A stretch of 48,393 bases of DNA from Acinetobacter sp. CFCC 10889 (GCF_003268395.1 NZ_LQXQ01000031.1:1-48393), one strand, 5' to 3'. Shown: positions 36,793 through 45,761, counted from the first letter of the stretch. Made by a program: numbers and translations. The notes: generated from the sequence alone by a model not told the origin.

Positions 36793-37368
36793 TTAAGCAT
36801 CAACTTTGGTATCTGTAGCGTTATGGTCTAACTCATCTGCATGTAAAAAATGAGTATGCTGTGGCGCACGTTTATTTTTAGACCATTCTTCTAACATGTC
36901 ATGCTTCATTTCCTCTGTAATCATCGCAATTTTTTGTGGTGCTTTTTCATCATCATATGCCAACTCCAAACGGTGACCATTTGGATCAAAGAAATAAATT
37001 GAATGAAAAATACCGTGATTAGTGATACCTAAAACATTGATACCATTGGCTTCTAAATGTGCTTTTGCTTCTACCAATGCAGCACGATCTTTTACTTTTA
37101 ATGCAATATGTTGTACCCATTTTGGTGTATTTTCATCACGTCCCATCTCAGGTTGGGTCGGTAGCTCAAAAAATGCCAAAACATTGCCATTTCCAGCATC
37201 TAAGAATAAATGCATATAGGGATCAAAGGCTTTGGTTGATGGTACATAGTCTTCAGCAAAGGCTAAAATAAAATCTATATTGAGATTTTTTTTGTACCAC
37301 TGCACGGTTTCTTTTGCATCTTTACAGCGATAAGCCACGTGGTGAATTTTTTCGATTTGAATTGCCAT
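36793..37368 (-). CDS. VOC-superfamily protein (glyoxalase/extradiol dioxygenase fold)
   Basis: The protein has 191 residues: one VOC module pair (about 5-145) and a hydrophilic tail. Candidate metal ligands are His in KIHHVAYRC, His in WVQHIALKV and Glu in GHRLELAYDD, the usual H/H/E pattern. The gene is 21 nt after maiA in an operon with fahA. Neighbours handle the products of homogentisate ring cleavage, but a homogentisate dioxygenase is missing. This protein could therefore be a ring-cleavage enzyme, a glyoxalase-like isomerase or an accessory protein. A similar gene is, from memory, annotated as a glyoxalase in the A. baumannii tyrosine-degradation region. Function is open. Confidence 0.75.
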   Translation of the reverse strand: MAIQIEKIHHVAYRCKDAKETVQWYKKNLNIDFILAFAEDYVPSTKAFDPYMHLFLDAGNGNVLAFFELPTQPEMGRDENTPKWVQHIALKVKDRAALVEAKAHLEANGINVLGITNHGIFHSIYFFDPNGHRLELAYDDEKAPQKIAMITEEMKHDMLEEWSKNKRAPQHTHFLHADELDHNATDTKVDA

Positions 37369-37389
37369 GATTTATATCCTTATAAAATA

Positions 37390-38028
37390 TTAAGTTGCTT
37401 CAGCTTGTACTTCGGGTGCTGCACGTTGAAATGCGTCTAAGGTATTGCAATGCGCATAGATGGATTCAATTTTGGGATATGCAGATAAATCAATATTGAA
37501 GCGTTTGGCGTTATAGACTTGTGGGATGAGGCAGCAATCTGCCAATGTTGCATATTCGCCAAAACAGAATTTGCCATTCGAATGGGTCAATTGTGCTTCA
37601 AGTGCTTTAAAACCTATTTCAACCCAATGTCTATACCATGCAGATTTTTGTGTATCACTTACGGCTAAGGTATTGGTTAAATATTGCAAAATGCGTAGAT
37701 TGTTGAGTGGGTGAATATCACAGGCAATACTTAAACTAAAGGCACGTCCCAACGCACGTTGTTCAAGCTCTTGCGGATGTAGTGCAATATCTGGATATTT
37801 TTCATCCAAATATTCCATTATGCTGAGAGATTGGGTCAGGGTGAAATCATCATCACAGAATGCAGGCACAAGTTCACTCGGATTAATTTCACGATAAGTC
37901 GCACTGTGGTGCTCACCACCATGATTGAGCAAATGTACAGGAATTAACTTGGCATCTAATCCCTTTAAATTGAGTGCAATACGTACTCGATAGGCGGCTG
38001 AACTGCGAAAATAGGTATACAGTTTCAT
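37390..38028 (-). CDS. maiA: Maleylacetoacetate isomerase (zeta-class GST)
   Basis: The protein has 212 residues. The N-terminal thioredoxin-like domain begins MKLYTYFRSSAAYRVRIAL; the SSAAYR motif is the zeta-GST glutathione site. PSELVPAF and QSLSIMEYLDEKYP are also typical, and the C-terminal helical domain has the DIHPLNNLRIL signature. It isomerises maleylacetoacetate to fumarylacetoacetate, using glutathione. ATG at 38028 is preferred to a GTG two codons earlier. It sits 14 nt after fahA, its partner in tyrosine/homogentisate breakdown. Confidence 0.92.
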   Translation of the reverse strand: MKLYTYFRSSAAYRVRIALNLKGLDAKLIPVHLLNHGGEHHSATYREINPSELVPAFCDDDFTLTQSLSIMEYLDEKYPDIALHPQELEQRALGRAFSLSIACDIHPLNNLRILQYLTNTLAVSDTQKSAWYRHWVEIGFKALEAQLTHSNGKFCFGEYATLADCCLIPQVYNAKRFNIDLSAYPKIESIYAHCNTLDAFQRAAPEVQAEAT

Positions 38029-38042
38029 GTGCACTATCCGTC

Positions 38043-39326
38043 TTATTCTGCAAAGTTAAACTGAACAGCAGGTAGGACTTTGCCTGACACTGCACCAAAT
38101 CCAACACGTAAACCATCTTTTTCACAGAAACCTTTCATGGTTAAGGTATCGCCATCTTGAATAAAAGTGCGTTGTTCACCATTGGCAAGGGTTAATGGTT
38201 TCGTGGCATTCCATGTAATTTCGAGTAGAGAACCATAAGAATTTTCTGTTGGACCTGAAATGGTTCCTGAACCCATCAAGTCACCGACTTGAACATTACA
38301 TCCTGCAATTGTGTGATGTGCCAATTGCTGTGCCATCGACCAGTACATATATTTGAAATTGGTTTCACAAATTACATCTGTTTGTGTTGCCCCTTGTGCT
38401 TGAATTTCTACAGAGAGGTGAATGTCATAGCTATTATTGCTGTGATCTTCACGTAAATAGGCAAGGGGTTGAGGTTCTTGTACTGGTGAATGTGTTTTAA
38501 ATGGTTCAAGTGCTTCTAAGGTTACGATCCAAGGGGAAATAGATGATGCAAAAGTTTTGGCATTAAATGGACCAAGAGGTACATATTCCCATTGTTGCAA
38601 ATCACGTGCAGACCAGTCATTAAAAAGCACCATGCCAAAAATATGATCCCACGCATTTTCAACAGAAATCGGCTCACCTAATGCATTTGCTTTACCAATG
38701 ATAAAACCTGTTTCTAACTCAAAGTCGAGTTTGCGACAGGCAGAAAATTGTGGGCGGTCTGCTGTTGGTAATTTAATCTGACCTGATGGACGCACAATGT
38801 CTGTACCGCTGACGATGACTGAACTTGCACGACCGTTATAGCCCACAGGCAGCTCAGACCAGTTGGCTAAAAGGGCATTTTTAGGATCACGGAACATACA
38901 ACCTACATTGGTTGCATGCTCTTTTGAGGAATAAAAATCGGTATATCCCGGTACATGCACAGGGAGGTGTAGCGTGACATCAGCTTGTTTGAAAAAAACT
39001 TGCTTACGTAATTCATCATTGTCACGTAATTCAGCATTTTGTGCTGAAAGTAAGTACTGTAATTCTGTACGTACTTTAGACCAGTTGGCTTTACCTGATT
39101 CAATAAATTTATTCAGCGTTGCTTGGTTAAAATACGTTTCGCCTTGTTTTAGGTTTAAAAAACCATGTGCTTCCAATGCAGCAAGGTCTACCACCCATTC
39201 ACCTAAAGCCACACCTACACGACGTTGAGCTTTTGGACTTTCACTAAATACGCCGTATGGCAAGTTTTGGATCGGGAAGTCTGAGTCTTGTGCAACGTCG
39301 ATGAATGATTTCAATTGGCTAGTCAT
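38043..39326 (-). CDS. fahA: Fumarylacetoacetase
   Basis: The protein has 427 residues, full length for the two-domain enzyme: an N-terminal SH3-like domain (about 1-115, LPYGVFS) and the C-terminal catalytic domain. Visible motifs are PGYTDFYSSKEHATNVG, LDFELETGFIIG (metal acidic residues), FNDWSARDLQQWEYVPLGPF and GDLMGSGTISG. It hydrolyses fumarylacetoacetate to fumarate and acetoacetate. ATG at 39326 has AAGGA 8 nt upstream; the frame is open 17 codons further. Because it is a true fumarylacetoacetase and not a short fumarylpyruvate hydrolase, the substrate should come from homogentisate. It diverges from the IclR gene. Confidence 0.94.
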   Translation of the reverse strand: MTSQLKSFIDVAQDSDFPIQNLPYGVFSESPKAQRRVGVALGEWVVDLAALEAHGFLNLKQGETYFNQATLNKFIESGKANWSKVRTELQYLLSAQNAELRDNDELRKQVFFKQADVTLHLPVHVPGYTDFYSSKEHATNVGCMFRDPKNALLANWSELPVGYNGRASSVIVSGTDIVRPSGQIKLPTADRPQFSACRKLDFELETGFIIGKANALGEPISVENAWDHIFGMVLFNDWSARDLQQWEYVPLGPFNAKTFASSISPWIVTLEALEPFKTHSPVQEPQPLAYLREDHSNNSYDIHLSVEIQAQGATQTDVICETNFKYMYWSMAQQLAHHTIAGCNVQVGDLMGSGTISGPTENSYGSLLEITWNATKPLTLANGEQRTFIQDGDTLTMKGFCEKDGLRVGFGAVSGKVLPAVQFNFAE

Positions 39327-39535
39327 TTCCATGTTCCTTGTGTCAAAACGCAAGCGCATTGGGTGCGCTTTATTCACTAAATTTCGGTAAATGTACGAAG
39401 ACTTTAGTTGTTAAATGGCTTTTAAATTTAAATAAATCATCTAAAAACAAATGTTTATTTTAATGTTTAAAATTTATCAGCCTAATGTCTAAGAACTCTT
39501 GCTTTTTGCAATTAATCTCATCATACTCATTTCAT

Positions 39536-39578
39536 AAAATTACGCAATACATAATTTAATTATGAATAACGTAATTTT
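39536..39578. promoter_or_regulatory. 43-bp composite dyad between fahA and the IclR gene, probable IclR operator
   Basis: Outer arms AAAATTACG (39536-39544) and CGTAATTTT (39570-39578) and inner arms CATAAT (39550-39555) and ATTATG (39559-39564) are all perfect and share the same centre, base 39557. The 380-nt divergent region holds no gene. The symmetry suggests a tetrameric regulator such as IclR. Confidence 0.65.
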
Positions 39579-39706
39579 ACTAAAATTTTGAATCATCAGC
39601 AGGAGGCAAACTTCGAGTACATCACGATCATTTTCTTGTGTTTGGCACTTTGCAATCAGTGTGCTTCGAGTAGAATGCTGATCAAAGCAATGAGAGTTGA
39701 AGACTT

Positions 39707-40486
39707 ATGTCTGAAGAAAAAACACAAGGTGGGGTGCAGTCTTTAGAAGTAGGCTTAACCGTACTTGATGCCTTAATTTCGCAGCAAGTACCCATGATGC
39801 TCAAAGAACTGGCAGAAAAATTGTCGATGCATCCTGCAAAAGTTCATCGTTATGTGGTGAGTTTGGTTCGTATGAATTACGCCAAACAGTTAGATGATGG
39901 ACGTTATGCACTTGGTGATCAGGCTTGGCGTTTAGGTTTAAGTTGTATTCAACGTACCGATGCGATACAGGCTGCGCAGCCGATGATTTATGAATTGCAC
40001 CGTCAGATTGAATGCGGTTTGCAAATTAGTAAATGGACATCACAAGGACCACTCATTGTGCAGTGGATTGAACCGAATCAACCCGTTTCAGTCATTACAC
40101 GTGTAGGGTCAATTATGCCGTTGCTGAACTCTGCAACAGGTCGTGCCTATGCCTCATTTATGGCAGAAGACATTGTCAAACCTTTGTTACAACAAGAGTG
40201 GGCAATGAAACAAGCGCAAGGACAAACGGTATATCCAAGCAATTGGACTGAGTTTCAGGAAATGAAACACAGCATTGTGGAAAAGGGCGCTGCGACAGTT
40301 TCGGGTGACATGTTGGCAGGGATCAATTCGTTCTGTGTGCCTATTTTCAATGTGCATGGCGAAATTGAATTTTGTATAGCAGCTCTTGGCAGTGAATCTT
40401 ATCTGCCGATGGATTTTGAAAATGAAAAAGTTAAGGCTTTAAAAGGAACGGCGAAAGCTTTAACAGCGTATATTACTCAGAGATAA
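39707..40486 (+). CDS. IclR-family transcriptional regulator
   Basis: The protein has 259 residues. An N-terminal winged helix (about 10-75; VLDALISQQVPMMLKELAEKL, then PAKVHRYVVSLV) precedes the IclR effector domain (about 85-255; SATGRAYASFMAE, INSFCVPIFN). It lies between the divergent fahA-maiA-VOC unit and the MFS/monooxygenase genes and probably controls both. The 43-bp dyad upstream is the best binding-site candidate. The effector is unknown; an aromatic intermediate is usual for IclR proteins in such clusters. Confidence 0.9.
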   Translation: MSEEKTQGGVQSLEVGLTVLDALISQQVPMMLKELAEKLSMHPAKVHRYVVSLVRMNYAKQLDDGRYALGDQAWRLGLSCIQRTDAIQAAQPMIYELHRQIECGLQISKWTSQGPLIVQWIEPNQPVSVITRVGSIMPLLNSATGRAYASFMAEDIVKPLLQQEWAMKQAQGQTVYPSNWTEFQEMKHSIVEKGAATVSGDMLAGINSFCVPIFNVHGEIEFCIAALGSESYLPMDFENEKVKALKGTAKALTAYITQR

Positions 40487-40491
40487 AATTT

Positions 40492-40545
40492 ACTGTATAC
40501 AGTGCTTTCTCTCTGAGTAGACATTCAGGGAATAAGGGAAAGCAC
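40492..40545 (+). promoter_or_regulatory. Palindrome and leader inverted repeat before the MFS gene
   Basis: ACTGTATACAGT (40492-40503) is a perfect 12-bp palindrome. GTGCTTTC (40502-40509) pairs with GAAAGCAC (40538-40545), which overlaps the Shine-Dalgarno region just before the ATG at 40547. This could be an operator or a leader hairpin that limits translation. Confidence 0.4.
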
Positions 40546-40546
40546 G

Positions 40547-41875
40547 ATGAGGGAATCGAATAAATTTTTCTACGGTTGGTGGATAGTGTTGGTATTAATG
40601 GCAGTATCTGGTTCTGCGATTGCACTCACCATTACGACATTTAATATTTATTTAAATGCTTTTACCCAAAACGTAGGCATTAGTGCAACCCAGTTTGCGC
40701 TTTGTTCAACCATCATTAACATTACTGTGATGCTATTTTCTCCCAAGGTTGGGAAAATTTTGCAGCAACATACTCAAAAAGCCCTGTTGGTATTTTTAAC
40801 TGGATTCTGCTTAAGTTATGCAGCTTTTTCATTGGCATCGAATGTATTTACTTTATATCTTGTTGCTGGGCTATTTGGTTTTTTTTCTACAGGGTTGACC
40901 TTTATTCCGCCTAATATTTTGGTGAATCGTTGGTTTGTCGAAAAGAAAGGCTTGGCAATGAGTATTGCACTATCAGGTAGTGCACTTTTTGGCATGCTCT
41001 TAAGTAAATATATTAGCTATTGTATTCAGTATTATAGTCTCGCTTTTGCCTATCAAACTGTCGCACTGATCATGTTTGTCGGTGGTACGGTGTTGATCGG
41101 AGTCTTTATCAAAGCATCACCTGAAAGTATTGGGTTAAAAGCTTTGGGTGCAGATCAGGCTGCATCAGAACAGCAAAATTCAACACAGAGTACGTTGGCT
41201 TTGGTCAACCTTGAACCGAAAATTTTAAAGAAAAAACCATTTTTTTGGTCAATGTTGGCAGCTCAATTTTTAGTGGGTTTTGTTGGTGGTGGCATCGTAT
41301 TGCAACTGCCTGTTTATCTGCAAAATACCTTTGGTATGGCACAAGCCGCAACACTATTGGTGATTACCCTTGCAATCATGATCTTTGCCAAAGTTCTTTT
41401 AGGTTGGTTATATGACAAATTAGGTTTATTCGTAACCACTGCAATTGTTGCAGCTTCAGTGCTTTTGACTTGTATCCCTTTTATTTTTACCACTTCGTCC
41501 AGTATGTGGTTGCTCGGTTTAGTTGGTGTGATGTTTTGGGGAATAGGCAACTGTATTGGAACAGTGACACCTGCTGTCGTGGCATCAAAAACGTATGGAC
41601 TTGCTCATTATGGTGAAGTGTATGGCATTTGCTTACGTTTCCAAACTTTAGGTATTGCGACTGGTGTACCTGTTATTTCAATGATTGTAACAGCTTCAGG
41701 TTCTTTTACTTTAGTTTGGATCATTTGTGCTGTACTCACTATTTTCCTTTACGGCTTTTATTTTTATGGCTTAAGTGGCAGCCAAGCGTATCGCAGTGTC
41801 ATACAAGCAGAACAATCCATATTTTCTACAGATATGTCAGCAAATTTAGCTTTGGCATCTGATATCAAATCTTAA
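40547..41875 (+). CDS. MFS transporter (OFA/monocarboxylate-like), probable aromatic acid uptake
   Basis: The protein has 442 residues and twelve membrane segments, starting FYGWWIVLVLMAVSG, the opening typical of the OFA/monocarboxylate-type MFS proteins. A long loop rich in Q/S/T (about 205-220) separates the halves. NRWFVEKKGLAMSIALSGSALFG is a further family motif. It is encoded between the IclR regulator and the FAD monooxygenase and probably imports the substrate of the latter. The substrate cannot be read from the sequence. Confidence 0.82.
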   Translation: MRESNKFFYGWWIVLVLMAVSGSAIALTITTFNIYLNAFTQNVGISATQFALCSTIINITVMLFSPKVGKILQQHTQKALLVFLTGFCLSYAAFSLASNVFTLYLVAGLFGFFSTGLTFIPPNILVNRWFVEKKGLAMSIALSGSALFGMLLSKYISYCIQYYSLAFAYQTVALIMFVGGTVLIGVFIKASPESIGLKALGADQAASEQQNSTQSTLALVNLEPKILKKKPFFWSMLAAQFLVGFVGGGIVLQLPVYLQNTFGMAQAATLLVITLAIMIFAKVLLGWLYDKLGLFVTTAIVAASVLLTCIPFIFTTSSSMWLLGLVGVMFWGIGNCIGTVTPAVVASKTYGLAHYGEVYGICLRFQTLGIATGVPVISMIVTASGSFTLVWIICAVLTIFLYGFYFYGLSGSQAYRSVIQAEQSIFSTDMSANLALASDIKS

Positions 41876-41905
41876 ATGAAGTGTATATAAGAGAAGGAGT
41901 TCAAC

Positions 41906-43615
41906 ATGCATTTTCCAGCACAAGCGCCAAGAAAATCGCTTTATTATCAGTATCAAGTTTATCCACATTTTCATAGTCAAACAGATATTGTGACTGATGA
42001 ACAAACAGTGACAGTGGTTGGTGCAGGTCCAATTGGGATGACAACAGCACTGTTGTTGGCAAAACAAGGGGTAAAAGTTATTTTACTGTCTGCTGAATTG
42101 CAGTTGTCTGAAGGTAGCCGAGCATTGGTTTATACCAAACGTTCAATGGAAATTTTGCAAGCCGCAGGTGCAGCAGAACGCATTATGTCAAAAGCATTAC
42201 CTTGGACGCATGGTAATTCGATTTATAAGGGGCAAGTTGCCTTTCGTATGGCATCACCAACCAATGAACATGATCAGTTTGCACCTTTAAATAATTTACA
42301 GCAAAACTGGTTAGAGCATTTCTTATTAGAAACCATCCAAGAACAAGACAATATTGAAGTCCGTTGGGGCAATAAAGTAGTTGATCATGTGCAAGCACAA
42401 GATCAAGTCACTTTAAGCATAGAAACACCTGAAGGTACGTATCAACATACATCTAAATGGGTTGTAGCAGCCGATGGAGGTCGTTCACCAATTCGTGAAA
42501 GCATGAAATTATGGATGGAAGGGGCAAGTTACGAAGGTCGTTTTGTCATTGCAGATATTCGTATTCAATTGGATTATCCAACTGAACGTTTAGCTTTCTT
42601 CTCTCCTGATTGGAATCCAGGTAATACCATTCTAATGCATCGTGAACCTGACAATATTTGGCGTTTTGACTATCAATTAGATCCATCAATTCGCCCTGAA
42701 GATGCTTTAAAACCTGAAAATTTACATAAAGCAGTCAATGATCAATTAAAAATGATTGGTCAAGATCATCTTGAATGGGAAATGGACTGGAGTACGGTTT
42801 ATTCAGCACGTGCATTGACCTTGGATAATTATGTACATAACCGCATTATTTTCGTGGGTGATGCTGCACATTTATTACCAATTTTTGGGGTGCGTGGTGC
42901 AAATACAGGTTTCCAAGATGCACAAGATTTGGCTTGGAAATTGGCAGCAGCCGTAAAAGGTTGGGCACCAGAGAAAATCTTGCAAAGTTATACTTTTGAT
43001 CGTGTTGGAGCTGCACGTGAAATTATTGCTGAAGCAGGCAAATCAACTCGTTTTATGGCGCCACCAACAGATGGTTTCCGTTTATTGCGTAATGCTGTAC
43101 TTTCATTATCACTAGAGCATGAATTTGTTCGTCCACTTTACCATTGGCGTACGTCACGTCCACATGCCTATACACATTCACCATTAAATAGCGTGTGTGA
43201 TGACAATGCTCAAATGAATGAGCTGACTGAAAATGGTGCGTTGATTCCAAATATCAAATTCACAGAAAATTCGTTCTTGTATGATGCAATTTCAGGTAAA
43301 TTTACCGTACTTGTATTTACTGAAAATGCTCAATTACCAATAGGTTTAGCACAAGAAGTTCTTGGATTAAAACAACAGGATATTCCTGTACAAATTGTTG
43401 CCTTAGCAATTGATGGGGAAATGGTGGCTGATGCAGATGTGTCATTTAGCATTGCTCCTGAGATTGCAACAGAACGCTTCTTTGCATCAGTAGGTACGGT
43501 TTATTTGGTTCGTCCTGGTCATCATATCAACGGTCGTTGGTTGAATTATCGTGAAAATGCATTAACACAAACATTTAAACAATTTACGGATGTTGTCGAA
43601 GGAGCAGCAGCATGA
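41906..43615 (+). CDS. FAD-dependent aromatic monooxygenase (MhpA/PheA-like)
   Basis: The protein has 569 residues. The FAD motif VGAGPIGMTTALLLAKQG is near residue 35; DGGRSPIR (about 190-197) and GDAAHLLPIFGVRGANTGFQ (about 318) complete the class A flavoprotein hydroxylase pattern. A C-terminal thioredoxin-like domain (about 440-565) is as in phenol hydroxylase and MhpA. It should hydroxylate a phenolic compound using NAD(P)H and O2. ATG at 41906 follows GAAGGAG. It overlaps the DUF2783-like gene by 4 nt (ATGA), which indicates coupling. With fahA and maiA nearby, a route giving homogentisate, for example from 3-hydroxyphenylacetate, is conceivable but unproven. Confidence 0.85.
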   Translation: MHFPAQAPRKSLYYQYQVYPHFHSQTDIVTDEQTVTVVGAGPIGMTTALLLAKQGVKVILLSAELQLSEGSRALVYTKRSMEILQAAGAAERIMSKALPWTHGNSIYKGQVAFRMASPTNEHDQFAPLNNLQQNWLEHFLLETIQEQDNIEVRWGNKVVDHVQAQDQVTLSIETPEGTYQHTSKWVVAADGGRSPIRESMKLWMEGASYEGRFVIADIRIQLDYPTERLAFFSPDWNPGNTILMHREPDNIWRFDYQLDPSIRPEDALKPENLHKAVNDQLKMIGQDHLEWEMDWSTVYSARALTLDNYVHNRIIFVGDAAHLLPIFGVRGANTGFQDAQDLAWKLAAAVKGWAPEKILQSYTFDRVGAAREIIAEAGKSTRFMAPPTDGFRLLRNAVLSLSLEHEFVRPLYHWRTSRPHAYTHSPLNSVCDDNAQMNELTENGALIPNIKFTENSFLYDAISGKFTVLVFTENAQLPIGLAQEVLGLKQQDIPVQIVALAIDGEMVADADVSFSIAPEIATERFFASVGTVYLVRPGHHINGRWLNYRENALTQTFKQFTDVVEGAAA

Positions 43616-43794
43616 GTATTTCTATTGAAAACCTCGAAAAAGTATATGATCACTTGGCAGAAACGATCGATGCTGTACCATCAGAAAAACGTGAATTATT
43701 TTTGGTAAAATTGGCTCTACTCAGTGCAAATCAAATCCAAGATAGTGCTGTTTTTCAACAATTGATTCAGCAAGCAAAAAAGTTTGAGGATTAA
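43612..43794 (+). CDS. Small DUF2783-like protein coupled to the FAD monooxygenase
   Basis: The protein has 60 residues, is acidic and helical, and contains LVKLALLSANQIQDSAVFQQLI. This resembles the DUF2783 family, small proteins usually encoded beside FAD monooxygenases of this type. It overlaps the upstream gene by 4 nt. It has no signal peptide or Cys. A role as partner or stabiliser of the monooxygenase is plausible; the family's function is not known to me. Confidence 0.7.
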   Translation: MSISIENLEKVYDHLAETIDAVPSEKRELFLVKLALLSANQIQDSAVFQQLIQQAKKFED

Positions 43795-43870
43795 AATCTA
43801 TAGGCTATGGCGAGCTCAGATGGATTTACATGGTGTAGCTTTCCTGATCCTTGATAAAAATGTTGTGCAA

Positions 43871-43900
43871 AAAGCCAGATTTTGATCTGGCTTGGTTTTT
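43871..43900 (+). terminator. Terminator of the IclR-side unit
   Basis: AGCCAGAT (43873-43880) and ATCTGGCT (43885-43892) form the core of a perfect stem around TTTG, followed by TGGTTTTT. Confidence 0.8.
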
Positions 43901-43923
43901 CAACTTATTTTTTAAATATTGAT

Positions 43924-44340
43924 TTATTTTTCAATGATATGATCAAGACTAAATTTACCTGCACCATGTAACATTAAGAAAAACAAGCCACCTGCCATCG
44001 CAAAATTTTTCATGAAGTTAATGCCATCCTCGGCACTACCATGAAACAAAAATGCAGTAATTAAACTAAATATACCTAAACCGAATGCTGCAAAACGGGC
44101 TTGAAAACCCAATAGCAATGCCAAGCCACCTCCCAATTCAACCAAAATAGTGAGGGGCAACATAGCACTCGGTACTCCCATAGATTCCATATAACTTGCA
44201 GTTGCACTATAAGCAGTCAGTTTCCCCCAACCAGCAACAATAAAGATATATGCTAGAAGTGCACGAGCGATGAGTGCAAGTATTGCATCAGTATTTGTTT
44301 GGTTAACGATATTTTTTACAACAACATTTGGATTTAACAT
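43924..44340 (-). CDS. DoxX-family membrane protein
   Basis: The protein has 138 residues and four hydrophobic segments. ARALLAYIFIVAGWGKL is the usual DoxX opening, and the glycine-rich VELGGGLALLLGF helix is conserved. It is an inner-membrane protein. Relatives (YqjF, DoxD/DoxX) are linked to redox or thiol stress and sometimes to aromatic catabolism, but its biochemical role is unclear. It is monocistronic and convergent with the FAD monooxygenase unit. Confidence 0.85.
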   Translation of the reverse strand: MLNPNVVVKNIVNQTNTDAILALIARALLAYIFIVAGWGKLTAYSATASYMESMGVPSAMLPLTILVELGGGLALLLGFQARFAAFGLGIFSLITAFLFHGSAEDGINFMKNFAMAGGLFFLMLHGAGKFSLDHIIEK

Positions 44341-44535
44341 GATGAGACCTAATTCACATTCTTTTTAAACAATGAGGTCATCATAGTACGGTCTTATTTT
44401 TGGATAAATATGTAAAAATCAGACTTATTGTTTTATAAATGGAACGATAATACATGCATTTATTTACTTTTTAATACTGACTTTCATAGCACAGACTGCT
44501 AGGATTTGTGCACGATTTGACGTAGCTTTTATTTC

Positions 44536-45174
44536 ATGAATCTCATTGATTTTATTTTGCATGTTGACCAGCATTTATTTGAATTTATAACAAATTACGG
44601 TTACTGGGTTTACGGAATTTTATTCCTGATTATTTTTGTCGAAACGGGTTTGGTGGTGATGCCATTTTTACCAGGTGACAGTTTACTTTTTGCTGCAGGC
44701 GCATTGGCTGCATCAACAGGAGCAATGGACCCTGTATTGTTGGTGATTTTATTATTTATTGCGGCGGTACTAGGTGATACGCTAAATTATCATATTGGTA
44801 AATATATTGGACCACGAGTCTTTGAAATTGAGTCACGTTTTATTAATAAAGAACATTTGATTAAAACCTCACAATTCTTTGATAAACATGGTGGTAAAAC
44901 CATTATTTTTGCTCGTTTTATACCTTTTGCTCGTACCTTTGCGCCATTTGTTGCAGGTGCAGGTAGTATGAATTACAAATATTTCCTGACCTATAATGTT
45001 GTCGGTGCGATTTGTTGGGTGGGTTCATTTATTACACTGGGTTATTTATTTGGTGCGCATCCATTGGTTAAAGATAACTTTACGCATCTGGTGTTCGGGA
45101 TTATTTTCCTCAGTATTTTACCGGGTGTGATTGGCTTTATTCGCCATAAATTTTTCAATAAAAACAAAGCTTAA
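44536..45174 (+). CDS. DedA-family inner-membrane protein
   Basis: The protein has 212 residues. ETGLVVMPFLPGDSLLFAAGAL is the classic DedA motif near residue 37; GKYIGPRVFE and FARFIPFARTFAPFVAGAGSM (with the functional Arg residues) follow. Members flip undecaprenyl or phospholipids across the membrane and support proton-motive force and envelope stability. Its stop overlaps the stop region of the convergent LysE gene by 4 nt. Confidence 0.92.
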   Translation: MNLIDFILHVDQHLFEFITNYGYWVYGILFLIIFVETGLVVMPFLPGDSLLFAAGALAASTGAMDPVLLVILLFIAAVLGDTLNYHIGKYIGPRVFEIESRFINKEHLIKTSQFFDKHGGKTIIFARFIPFARTFAPFVAGAGSMNYKYFLTYNVVGAICWVGSFITLGYLFGAHPLVKDNFTHLVFGIIFLSILPGVIGFIRHKFFNKNKA

Positions 45175-45761
45175 AAGAAGCGAATAACTACAGGCAACAT
45201 ACATAAAATCAGAAATAGTGCTGAACCTTTATATAAACGGTCAGCACTTACTCCTTTAATATTCCCCGCCAATACTGTGCGTCCCCAATAGATCCAAAAC
45301 AATGAACAGGGGATTAGACACAATACAAATATCGCCATGACCAAAAAATAATGTATATAGGAATCCCATGTTTCGATAGGGAAAATACCTGCGGCAAATA
45401 AAATGGTTTTTGGATTTTTTAAAGTTGAAATAAACAGTTGAGATGGTGTTAAAGTCTTGTGTAGCTGACTATGTGTTTGTAAATGTGAGGCATTCCATAA
45501 ATGAAATGCAAGCCATAATACATAAAGGGCACTAGCAAAATGTAAAATATCGATTAGGAATGGCCAGATTGGTAAAGTTAAATGAATGAGTAACGCCCAA
45601 ATACTGATGCCATATAGATAACCTAAAAGCTGTGCAGGCACTAAGGCAAATGTTTTTGCAATGCCTTGATGATGTGCCGAACTGGCTAATAATGCATTGG
45701 TGGGTCCTGGAATGAGCAGCACAGCCAACATTGCAGCAATAAATAGCCAATTTTCAATCAT
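45171..45761 (-). CDS. LysE/RhtB-family amino-acid exporter
   Basis: The protein has 196 residues and about six membrane segments. LIPGPTNALLASSAHHQG near residue 16 is the LysE/RhtB signature, and TLKNPKTILFAAGIFP the second conserved region. It probably exports an amino acid or a derivative. It is a single gene whose 3' end overlaps that of dedA by 4 nt. Confidence 0.87.
   Translation of the reverse strand: MIENWLFIAAMLAVLLIPGPTNALLASSAHHQGIAKTFALVPAQLLGYLYGISIWALLIHLTLPIWPFLIDILHFASALYVLWLAFHLWNASHLQTHSQLHKTLTPSQLFISTLKNPKTILFAAGIFPIETWDSYIHYFLVMAIFVLCLIPCSLFWIYWGRTVLAGNIKGVSADRLYKGSALFLILCMLPVVIRFF

Noticed and set aside
37022..37271. Short plus-strand open frames inside the VOC, maiA and fahA genes
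   Set aside because: They lie antisense to clearly conserved coding sequence and have no ribosome sites or family features.
44339..44380. Inverted ATGATGAGACCT/AGGTCATCAT next to the DoxX start
   Set aside because: The arms differ by a 2-nt gap, one arm includes the start codon, and nothing similar occurs elsewhere.
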